Positions 34,757 to 42,604 of a stretch of DNA of 64,000 nt are shown one piece after another. The stretch is from Calothrix sp. NIES-4101 (GTDB taxonomy: Bacteria > Cyanobacteriota > Cyanobacteriia > Cyanobacteriales > Nostocaceae): assembly GCA_004296455.1 (NCBI GenBank), contig AP018280.1, positions 3,968,001 to 4,032,000 on the forward strand, given 5' to 3'. The notes under the pieces were generated by a model. The model was given only the letters and a program-made list of their open reading frames with translations, made no database searches and was not told where the DNA came from. Numbering within the stretch: position 1 is the stretch's first letter; each line of letters begins with the position of its first letter. A program made the translations under genes and the position numbers.

Positions 34757-37700
34757 ATGAATACAGTTTTAACAGCCATACAAATCGAAGGGAATATACT
34801 AGCTGCTGATATCACTTCTTTACTATCAACAGGTAGTATTAAAGGGCAACAATCAGAGGATTTTGGATTAGCAAAAACCGACAAGTTAGCAGATGAAATT
34901 GCTACAGCTTGGGGTGATGCTAAAGCTTATTGGGCTGCATTTCAACGCAAATTAGCCCGACTCCCGGAAGACGACACCGCAACCACAATTACCCGCGAAT
35001 GGGGTGTTTCATTGTTAGAAAGTCTCGGTTATAAACCTGTTTTGACTCGTCAAGCTGAAGATGTGGACGGACAAAGTTATGCAATTTCTCACCGCGCTCT
35101 AACTCCAAAAGATTCAATTACGAATTACGTTAGCGAAGCTCCTCCGCAAGAGGCATTACGAACTACGAATTGCGAATTGCGAATTACGAATTATCCCCCC
35201 ATTCATATTGTTGGTTGTCGGTTGAAATTAGACCAACGTCCACCAAGTGGAATACCGAGATTATCAGCGCATGGTTTGGTACAGGAATATTTAAATAAAA
35301 CCGAACATTTATGGGCGATTACTACTAATGGTTATCGTTGGCGATTGTTGCGTGATTCATCTTTAATGACGCGATTATCCTATGTTGAATTTGATTTAGA
35401 ACAAATTCTCAATGGTGAAAACTTTGCCGAATTTGGCATATTTTATCGGCTGTTTCATCGCTCCCGTCTCCCGGAAGATGTGGACGATGCTGATAAATGT
35501 TTGTTGGAATTTTACCATCAAGAAACCCTGCAACAAGGTGGACGGGTACGGGATAAATTGCGGGATGGGGTGGAAGAAGCATTACGAATTTTCGGTAATG
35601 GCTTTATTCAACATCCTGATAACGAGCATTTACGCCAAAAATTCTCAGATAATTACGAACTACGAATTACGAATTACGAATTAAAATTTTATCGTCAGTT
35701 ATTGCGTCTAATTTATCGATTGCTATTTTTAATGGTGGCAGAAGCACGGGAGTTATTATTAATTGGAGAGGATGTTGAGAAAGGGCGAATTTATCGAGAA
35801 TATTATAGTGTGGAACGGTTGCGGCGATTGGCAGAAAAACCGAGTTATCGACGGGAAGGTTTTCAAGATTTATGGCGGGGTTTGTGTGTTACTTTCAAAT
35901 TATTTGATGAAAATTGGCGCGGACAAGTATTAGGTTTGTCTCCGTTGAATGGGGATTTATTTGGTAGTAATACTTTACCCGATATTGATAATTGTGCCAT
36001 TGATAATTATGATTTACTGCAAGCGATTAAACATTTATCTTTGTATGTTGATAAAAATGGCTTGCGACGGGTTAATTACGCAAGTCTAGACGTTGAAGAA
36101 TTAGGTAGTGTCTATGAAAGTTTACTTGATTTTCATCCCCAAGTAAGAGTTAATCAAGAAATATATGAATTTGTTTTGGTTTATGGAAGTGACAGAAAAA
36201 CCACAGGTTCATTTTACACCCCTCCACAACTGGTACAGCAATTAATTAAAACTGCCCTAGAACCAGTAATTCAGGAGCGCTTATCTCGTTCCCAGTCTGC
36301 GGCTGGGAATGCATCCCCAGAGGCTCTGCCTCCTGGTAAAATTGAGGTAGAGCCTCAGAAATTGCGTTACCATGCAGGGTCTAGTAACGAGGATAAAGAA
36401 AAAGCATTATTGTCACTAAAAATAGTCGATCCAGCCTGCGGTTCGGGACACTTCTTATTAGCAGCAGCGCGTCGCATTGGTAAAGAACTAGCACGGGTTC
36501 GTACGGGGGAAACTGAACCAGGAAAGGAACCTTTAAATCTAGCGATTCGTGATGTAATTCAAAACTGTATTTATGGCGTAGATTTAAACCCTTTGGCTGT
36601 GGATTTGTGTAAGGTTGCGCTATGGATTGAGGGCTTTTATAGCGGAATGCCTTTGAATTTTTTAGACCACCGAATTAAATGTGGTAATTCCCTTGTCGGT
36701 GTGTTGGATTTGGAGGTTTTAAAAGAGGGAATACCCGATGAAGCTTACAAAGCTGTGACGGGGGATAATAAGACTTTATCGACACAGTTGAAAAAGCGGA
36801 ATAAAAAGGAACGGGAAAATCAAGGACAATTAACAATATTTGATAATTTGGAAACCGAACGTAGCGAGTATATTGAAAATGCGCGGGTATTGGGAGAAAT
36901 AGCGGAAACGACACCGCAAGAGGTGAGGGAAAAGCAAGCAAGATATAAACAAAGTCGCAATCAAGAAAAAAATCCGGGATGGTGGCGAGATTTTTCGGCT
37001 TGTAATTTGTGGACTGCGGCGTTTTTTATGGGGTTGACTGAGGAAAATTTGCAGTTATTACCCACAAGTGCAGCGTTAAGTCAGCTTTTACGGGGTAATT
37101 CGTCAACGCAAAAAGTTGTAGATGCTGCGAATAAGTTAGCGGAAGAGAAGCGGTTTTTCCATTGGTGTTTAGAGTTTTCCGAAGTATTTGAGCAAGGTGG
37201 CTTTGATTGCGTGTTGGGGAATCCACCTTGGGAAAGGATTAAATTACAAGAAAAGGAGTTTTTCGCTTCTCGTAGTGCGGATATTGCGAATGCTGCGAAT
37301 AAAGCTGCGCGGGAGAAGTTGATTAAGGAATTAGCAAAGAAAAATCCTGAGTTAGCACAAGCTTTTGATGATGCGAAACATGATGCGGAAGCACAGAGTA
37401 AGTTTATCCGCGAGTCTGCAAGATTTCCGTTGACTGCGGTAGGGGATATCAATACTTATGCTGTGTTTGCGGAGACTACGAGAAATCTGATTTCAACTGA
37501 GGGGAGAGTAGGTGTAATTGTTCCTACGGGAATTGCGACTGATGATACTTGTAAAAAGTTTTTTGGAGATTTGACGCAAAAGCAAGCTTTAGCAAGTTTG
37601 TATGATTTTGAAAATAAAGAAAACTTATTTCCTGGTGTTGGGCACGGTAGATATAAATTTTCGTTAATATCTATATCTGGGAAAGCTGTAAAAGTAGCTG

Positions 37701-38785
37701 ATTTAGCTTTCTTTCTTACTCAACCCAGACAGCTAGAAAATCAAGTAAGGATTTTCCAGCTTTCATCTAAAGATATTGCATTAATGAATCCAAATACTCT
37801 TACTTGTCCAGTCCTTCGTACCAGTACGGATGCTGAATTAACCAAAAAAATTTACCAGCATGTACCTGTTGTCGAAAATGAACGTACAGGTAAAAATTCT
37901 TGGAGTATTTCATTTATGCGTATGTTTGACATGGCTAATGATAGCGGGTTGTTTAAAAATGAAGATGGTGAAAATTTATTACCACTTTACGAAGCGAAGA
38001 TGTTTTGGTATTATAATCACCGCTTCGGTGATTATGCAGATTATCCAAAAGGCGCTTTGACTTCTCATTTACCAGATATACCAGAAAAACGTTTTGAAAA
38101 TTTAAATTACTACATAAAACCTCGTTATTGGGTAAGTAAGGCGGAAGTAGAAAATAGATTAGCTAGTAATTGGAATTATAACTGGTTGATTGCCTTTAGA
38201 AATATTAGTAATGCAACTAATGAGAGAACCGCTATTTTTAGCATTTTGCCGAAGGTGGCTTTAGCTCATAGTTCAACAGTATTAACTATAGCGCAAGAAA
38301 AAGTTGTTGTAGTCTCATGCTTACTCGGTAATTTTAGTAGTTTAGTTTTTGATTTTGTAACTCGCCAAAAAATGGGAGGAACAAATTTTAGCAACTTTAT
38401 TTTAAAACAACTTCCCCTCCTTCCTCCTGAATTTTACACCCAAGAAAATATCCAATTTATCACCCCCCGCGTCTTAGAACTAGTCTACACTGCATGGGAT
38501 ATGCAACCCTTTGCCAAAGACATGGGATACGACGGCGAACCATTTATTTGGAACAGTAACCGACGGGCAATATTAAGAGCAGAATTAGACGCATATTACG
38601 CCAAACTTTACGGACTTACCCGCGATGAATTGCGATATATCCTCGACCCTGCGGATGTCTATGGTGCAGATTTTCCTAGCGAAACATTCCGTGTATTAAA
38701 GAATAATGAAATTAAACAATTTGGCGAATATCGCACCCAAAGATTAGTCCTTGAAGCCTGGGATAGAATAATTCGTAATTCGTAA
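34757..38785 (+). CDS. N6-adenine DNA methylase, Eco57I/DrmMI/PglX-like
   Basis: 1342 residues. SAM-binding motif I DPACGSGHFLLAA (about 558-570) and catalytic motif IV GNPPWERI (about 820-827) with the spacing of group gamma/type IIG adenine methylases; YTPPQLVQQLI precedes motif I. The C-terminal part is a target recognition region (ISFMRMFDMANDSGLF to LPLLPPEFYT). Size and order fit DrmMI (DISARM class 1) and PglX (BREX). Two STRR insertions, in frame, give peptides with E-L-R-I-T-N-Y (residues 121-146 and about 298-309), and the gene's stop codon is formed by a third repeat (38770-38805). These add low-complexity loops and may affect activity. It probably modifies self DNA so that the helicases act only on foreign DNA. 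Confidence 0.88.
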   Translation: MNTVLTAIQIEGNILAADITSLLSTGSIKGQQSEDFGLAKTDKLADEIATAWGDAKAYWAAFQRKLARLPEDDTATTITREWGVSLLESLGYKPVLTRQAEDVDGQSYAISHRALTPKDSITNYVSEAPPQEALRTTNCELRITNYPPIHIVGCRLKLDQRPPSGIPRLSAHGLVQEYLNKTEHLWAITTNGYRWRLLRDSSLMTRLSYVEFDLEQILNGENFAEFGIFYRLFHRSRLPEDVDDADKCLLEFYHQETLQQGGRVRDKLRDGVEEALRIFGNGFIQHPDNEHLRQKFSDNYELRITNYELKFYRQLLRLIYRLLFLMVAEARELLLIGEDVEKGRIYREYYSVERLRRLAEKPSYRREGFQDLWRGLCVTFKLFDENWRGQVLGLSPLNGDLFGSNTLPDIDNCAIDNYDLLQAIKHLSLYVDKNGLRRVNYASLDVEELGSVYESLLDFHPQVRVNQEIYEFVLVYGSDRKTTGSFYTPPQLVQQLIKTALEPVIQERLSRSQSAAGNASPEALPPGKIEVEPQKLRYHAGSSNEDKEKALLSLKIVDPACGSGHFLLAAARRIGKELARVRTGETEPGKEPLNLAIRDVIQNCIYGVDLNPLAVDLCKVALWIEGFYSGMPLNFLDHRIKCGNSLVGVLDLEVLKEGIPDEAYKAVTGDNKTLSTQLKKRNKKERENQGQLTIFDNLETERSEYIENARVLGEIAETTPQEVREKQARYKQSRNQEKNPGWWRDFSACNLWTAAFFMGLTEENLQLLPTSAALSQLLRGNSSTQKVVDAANKLAEEKRFFHWCLEFSEVFEQGGFDCVLGNPPWERIKLQEKEFFASRSADIANAANKAAREKLIKELAKKNPELAQAFDDAKHDAEAQSKFIRESARFPLTAVGDINTYAVFAETTRNLISTEGRVGVIVPTGIATDDTCKKFFGDLTQKQALASLYDFENKENLFPGVGHGRYKFSLISISGKAVKVADLAFFLTQPRQLENQVRIFQLSSKDIALMNPNTLTCPVLRTSTDAELTKKIYQHVPVVENERTGKNSWSISFMRMFDMANDSGLFKNEDGENLLPLYEAKMFWYYNHRFGDYADYPKGALTSHLPDIPEKRFENLNYYIKPRYWVSKAEVENRLASNWNYNWLIAFRNISNATNERTAIFSILPKVALAHSSTVLTIAQEKVVVVSCLLGNFSSLVFDFVTRQKMGGTNFSNFILKQLPLLPPEFYTQENIQFITPRVLELVYTAWDMQPFAKDMGYDGEPFIWNSNRRAILRAELDAYYAKLYGLTRDELRYILDPADVYGADFPSETFRVLKNNEIKQFGEYRTQRLVLEAWDRIIRNS
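35115..35193. repeat. STRR insertion 1 inside the methylase gene
   Basis: Heptamer repeats AATTACG / AATTGCG / AACTACG flank a core TTAGCGAAGCTCCTCCGCAA. About 78 nt, a multiple of three, so the frame continues. A related core, inverted, is at about 38807-38850. Confidence 0.75.
35650..35682. repeat. STRR insertion 2 inside the methylase gene
   Basis: Tandem heptamers of AATTACG and AACTACG type (about four and a half units) encoding NYELRITNYEL. In frame. Confidence 0.75.
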
Positions 38786-38850
38786 TTCGTAATTCGTAAT
38801 TCGTAATGCCTCCTGTGGAGGAAATGAGTCGCAAAGAGACAAGCTAACGT
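38770..38850. repeat. STRR at the 3' end of the methylase gene
   Basis: AATTCGT repeated five times (38770-38805) supplies the last codons and the TAA stop, followed by an inverted relative of the core of insertion 1 (GAGGAAATGAGTCGC to CTAACGTAATGC). Confidence 0.75.
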
Positions 38851-38885
38851 AATGCATAATTTTTTATTTGTGATTGGGGGGATAA

Positions 38886-39236
38886 ATGGAAAATAATGTA
38901 GCTATAACAGATAGAACAAAGCTATTTGCCATTAGAATCATTAAAGCTTGTTGTTTTTTGGATGAAAAACCGGGTGTCTATCGTACATTATCAAAACAAC
39001 TATTAAGTTCTGGTACTTCTGTCGGTGCGAATGTTAGAGAGGCTCAATCTGCTCAATCAGACAAAGACTTTCTGCACAAGCTAGAAATAGCCTTAAAAGA
39101 AGCGAGGGAAACACAATATTGGTTGGAAATATTGATTGAATCGGATTTAATAGACAAGCCTAAGTTTGAACCATTGCTCCAAGAAGCAAATGAAATCGGC
39201 AAAATCTTAGTAACTTCAACAAAAAACTCAAACTAA
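38886..39236 (+). CDS. Four-helix-bundle protein (S23/IVP family)
   Basis: 116 residues. FAIRIIKACCFLDEKPGVYR, LSKQLLSSGTSVGANVREAQ and SAQSDKDFLHKLEIALKEAR, ETQYWLEILIESDLI are the family signature. The bundle is homologous to 23S rRNA intervening-sequence proteins and to Avd proteins of diversity-generating retroelements. No reverse transcriptase or variable repeat is nearby, so the Avd role is unlikely. It is flanked on both sides by STRRs and frequently rides with such repeats in cyanobacterial genomes. Function unknown. Confidence 0.9.
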   Translation: MENNVAITDRTKLFAIRIIKACCFLDEKPGVYRTLSKQLLSSGTSVGANVREAQSAQSDKDFLHKLEIALKEARETQYWLEILIESDLIDKPKFEPLLQEANEIGKILVTSTKNSN

Positions 39237-39239
39237 AAT

Positions 39240-39410
39240 AATTACGCAGCTAACGACTCCACAAACTAAAAACGAAGAATTAGCTACCTTGCTTCCGCAT
39301 AGCGTTACTACAAACTAAAAACCACGAACTACGAACTACGAATTACCTACCTTGCTTCCGCCTAGCGTTACTACAAATTACGAATTACGAATTACGAACT
39401 ACAAATTATT
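39240..39410. repeat. STRR array with a tandemly repeated 45-nt unit
   Basis: Heptamers of CGAATTA, CGAACTA and similar fill 39240-39410. A unit with CTACCTTGCTTCCGC and TAGCGTTACTACAAA occurs twice (about 39281-39320 and 39346-39385). No gene. Confidence 0.7.
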
Positions 39411-39422
39411 ATGTGGACATTA
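39411..39422 (+). pseudogene. First four codons of the IS-split RelE-UvrD gene
   Basis: ATG TGG ACA TTA, directly joined in the ancestral sequence to TCA GTA ACA GAT at 40453. Removing the insertion sequence and one TA copy restores MWTLSVTDTFLNELLNLPQS, a normal start of a RelE-like domain. Confidence 0.75.
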
Positions 39423-40450
39423 TAGCGTTTCCTATGCTAGTGAGGTACAGTAACAGCAATGAGTAAACCAATTACGAATTTCATTTAAAGAGACTTTATT
39501 AAAAGCTATTTCAATAGCTTGTGCCAAATCTGGGTAAGTTCGGGCACCAATAGAACGTAGTGTCTCTTTAATTTTTGACCAGCAATTTTCAATTGGTGAA
39601 AACTCAGGAGAGTATGGTGGTAAATAAATTAATATAGCTCCTGCATCTTCAATCAATTTCTCAATATCTTTACCTAGATGAATAGAGCAATTATCCATAA
39701 CAACACAAGCACCCTTCCAAAGTTTTGGGACTAATTTTTGAGAAATAAAAGCTTCAAATGTTAATCCATCAGTTGCACCCAAAATACTATATTGAGCAAT
39801 GAGACCTCTCATACCTATTGCACCAATTAAAGAAACATTTTTGCTACGTTTATGGGGACGTTTACTATACGCCCTTTTTCCTTTACGGGCACGAGCATTT
39901 TTTCTTATTAAAGACAAATTAACACCTGCTTCATCAATAAATATAAGGTTTTCAGGCAAAATGGCTTGAATTCTTAACCAAAACTCTACTCTTAACTTCT
40001 GAACTCTTTCAGTTTCTTTTTCCGAAGCGTGCAATGTTTTTTTTTACCGTGATGCCTATCTTCTTTAACATTCTATCGACTGTTGAGCGACCGATAAGAA
40101 CACCTGTTTTTTGTTCTAAAGAAATACGAATTTCTGCCAACGTAGCATCATTATTTGCTTCTACAATTTCTTCAAGAATTTTTAATTGCTGTTCGTTTAA
40201 TTTCGGTGGAGTTTGCTCTTCCCTCACTTTCGGAGCAATATTTCCTGTTTCTCGATATTGTTTGAGTATTTTTTGAACAAAGCTTAAAGCAACTTTAAAT
40301 CGAGTTGCAAGCTCGCGTTGTGATATTTTATCTTCGAGATAGGTATCAACTATCTTCTGGCGTAAGTCAATTGAGTATGGTTTCATTTAGAATTTTTACC
40401 AGATGCACTACCTGATTAAATATCGTACCTCATCAGACTGAGAAGCGCTA
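39423..40450 (-). mobile_element. IS630 family insertion sequence, complete
   Basis: 1028 bp with 26-bp imperfect terminal inverted repeats: the left end begins TAGCGTTTCC and ends in TGAGGTAC; the right end, read inward, begins TAGCGCTTCT and ends in TGAGGTAC. Flanked by the TA duplication (39421-39422 and 40451-40452) of this family. It contains a transposase in two overlapping frames. The complete ends and intact DDE residues suggest a recent insertion. Confidence 0.9.
39432..40386 (-). CDS. IS630 transposase, two frames joined by probable frameshift
   Basis: The first frame (40386-40009, 125 residues) has the N-terminal paired HTH (DKISQRELATRFKVALSFVQ, TLAEIRISLEQKTGVLIGRS). The second (40034-39432) carries the DDE core: NLIFIDEAGVNLS (first Asp), CVVMDNCSIH (second Asp) and LPPYSPEFSPIENCW (Glu). 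The overlap includes a run of nine A on the coding strand (plus-strand T-run 40037-40045), a classical slippery site; shifting there gives the expected K-K-T-L-H-A-S-E junction of the family. So this is one programmed-frameshift gene, not a broken one. Confidence 0.88.
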
Positions 40451-40452
40451 TA

Positions 40453-42558
40453 TCAGTAACAGATACATTTCTAAACGAACTCCTAAATTTACCCCAAAGT
40501 ATCAGCAAAAAAGTTACCAAAGCCATAAAAATTCTGGAAAAAGACCCAATTTCCGCACAAGGTAACGCGAAAAAGCTCAAAGGATATCAAAATAATATCT
40601 ATCGCATTCGCATCGCTGATTACCGGGTTTTTTACAGCTTCGGACAGGGTTGGGTAAAACTTCTCAGCGTTCGCAAACGGGACGAAAGAACCTATGAAAC
40701 CGAAATTCCCCAATTTGATATTCCATCCCCACCACCGGATGAAGTGATAATTGAGGAAGAAATTGTTAGCATTCCGGTTATTCCTCCTTCAGAAAATACT
40801 TCAAGAAATATCAATGATTCCCCAAACCTCATATCTAATTCCTTCCTAACTACTCCACTTCCCCTCAAATTCAATCCTTCCCTTTTGCAACAATGGAGAA
40901 TTCCATCAGAATATTGGCAGGATATTCTCAAAGTTGAAAATGCAGAGGCAATTTTAGAATTACCAATTCCCGATCGACTAATTGCTCGGATTCTCGATAA
41001 TCTGTATCCTCGTCCCATTGAAGAAATCGCAGAACAACCGGAATATTTACTCGCAGATGTGGAGGATTTAGATAAATTCTTTACAGGTGATATTACAGCC
41101 TTTTTATTAAAACTCGATCCAGAACAGGAAAAATTACTAGATTTTCGTCGTGATAGTGCGGTGCTTGTCAAAGGTGGTCCAGGTACGGGAAAATCAACCC
41201 TGGCACTATATCGGGTCAAAAAGCTGGTGGATAGTGGTTGCAGTGCGATTTTATTTACAACCTACACCAACGCTTTAGTCACCTATTCCCAACAACTGCT
41301 AACCCAACTATTAGGACAAGCACCAGAAACATTGGGAGTTGAAGTCAGTACGGTTGATTCGCTAATTTATTCCTTCTATATCCAAAAATATAAAAATCAA
41401 AAATATAAAAAACCTAAATTTGCCAGCGAACAAGATTGCTTGAAATATCTCCAAGCAGCAATTTCTCAAACCAAAATCCCCACAAAAAATGTCTTTGAAA
41501 GTCGAGTCATCGCTCAAACCTTAGAAAAATTGGGTGTAAATTACCTGCTTCAGGAAATCCAAACTGTAATTCAAGCTTGGGGAATTTCCTCCGTCGAAGC
41601 GTACATGCAAACACCACGACAGGGAAGGGGAACACCTCTAAAAACAAATATTCGCAAAGTGATTTGGTTAATTTATCAAACTTGGATAGCTTTGATGGCA
41701 CAAAATGGACTAACTACTTGGGAACAAGTGCGATCGCAAGCTTTAACATTGGCTTTAGAGAGTAGCACCAAACCCTACCAAGCAATTATCATCGACGAAG
41801 CACAGGATTTATCACCAGTTGCATTAAGGTTTTTACTCACCCTCACCAGCAATTTAAACGGAGTCTATTTTACTGCGGATGCATCCCAATCCCTGTATCA
41901 AAGGGGTTTTAATTGGAAACAAATCCACAGCGAACTCAAATTTACCGGACGAACTCTAGTCCTCAAGCGCAACTACCGCAATACACCACAAATTATCAAC
42001 GCTTGTACAAACATCCTTGCAGATACGGAAGCAGGAGATAGGGAATCTCTCCATCAAGAACCTTCACCCCACCAGGGTGATTTACCAACTCTATTATTAG
42101 TTGATAGTTGTGACGAAGAAATTCAAAAAATCCGCGAATTTTTTATTCGTTACGCACAAAAATTCCGCCTTCCCCTCCACGGAGGTGCAGTATTATGTAC
42201 GACAAACTATGCGGGAAAAACCTACGCGGAAAAATTAACTCAATTAGGTCTGAAAGCCGAGTTTGTCACTGGTAAAAACATCGATATAAAAGCCCACCAC
42301 ATCAAAGTTTTAACCCTCCATTCCGCCAAAGGATTGGAATTTCCCTTTGTGGTCATTGTCGGATTAGAACGGGATAACATCCCTTGTATTAATAAAAACT
42401 TACAGCCCGAAGAAATTACCGCTACAATTAACGAACAAAGGCGATTATTTTACGTTGGCTGTTCCCGTGCAATGCGTGCATTAATGGTGTGCGCTTCCCA
42501 ATCCAATCCCTCAGAATTTGTTGATTCTCTCAAAAGAGAAAATTGGCTCTCAATATAA
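40453..42558 (+). CDS. RelE/ParE-like domain fused to UvrD-type helicase, start removed by IS630
   Basis: 702 codons in frame from the end of the IS630; with the displaced first four codons (39411-39422) the gene would encode 705 residues. Residues about 1-80 are RelE-like (LPQSISKKVTKAIKILEKDP, LKGYQNNIYRIRIADYRVFY, WVKLLSVRKRDERTY). A proline-rich linker leads to a superfamily 1 helicase: Walker A GGPGTGKSTLALYRV (about residue 242), IIIDEAQDLSPVALRF, LVLKRNYRNTPQI, VLTLHSAKGLEFPFVVIVG and RRLFYVGCSRAM, all motifs complete. The RelE part has no start codon now; the first good in-frame start is GTG 40744, so only the helicase part may be made unless a promoter and start are supplied by the IS end. 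Sits in the defence operon; an RNA-cleaving or DNA-processing role coupled to a helicase is inferred. Confidence 0.85.
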   Translation, partial: SVTDTFLNELLNLPQSISKKVTKAIKILEKDPISAQGNAKKLKGYQNNIYRIRIADYRVFYSFGQGWVKLLSVRKRDERTYETEIPQFDIPSPPPDEVIIEEEIVSIPVIPPSENTSRNINDSPNLISNSFLTTPLPLKFNPSLLQQWRIPSEYWQDILKVENAEAILELPIPDRLIARILDNLYPRPIEEIAEQPEYLLADVEDLDKFFTGDITAFLLKLDPEQEKLLDFRRDSAVLVKGGPGTGKSTLALYRVKKLVDSGCSAILFTTYTNALVTYSQQLLTQLLGQAPETLGVEVSTVDSLIYSFYIQKYKNQKYKKPKFASEQDCLKYLQAAISQTKIPTKNVFESRVIAQTLEKLGVNYLLQEIQTVIQAWGISSVEAYMQTPRQGRGTPLKTNIRKVIWLIYQTWIALMAQNGLTTWEQVRSQALTLALESSTKPYQAIIIDEAQDLSPVALRFLLTLTSNLNGVYFTADASQSLYQRGFNWKQIHSELKFTGRTLVLKRNYRNTPQIINACTNILADTEAGDRESLHQEPSPHQGDLPTLLLVDSCDEEIQKIREFFIRYAQKFRLPLHGGAVLCTTNYAGKTYAEKLTQLGLKAEFVTGKNIDIKAHHIKVLTLHSAKGLEFPFVVIVGLERDNIPCINKNLQPEEITATINEQRRLFYVGCSRAMRALMVCASQSNPSEFVDSLKRENWLSI

Positions 42559-42604
42559 TTCGTAATTTCTAGTTCGTAATTTTTAGTTCTTCATTCTTAT
42601 TACT

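Noticed and set aside
38886-39236. Avd accessory protein of a diversity-generating retroelement
   Set aside because: No reverse transcriptase, template repeat or variable repeat nearby.
38770-39410. Tandem ATTACGA-type repeats as a CRISPR array
   Set aside because: Units are seven bases with no spacers of constant size and no cas genes; they are cyanobacterial STRRs.
39432-40386. IS630 transposase as a broken pseudogene
   Set aside because: The frame change falls on an A9 slippery run and all DDE residues are intact, as in programmed frameshifting.
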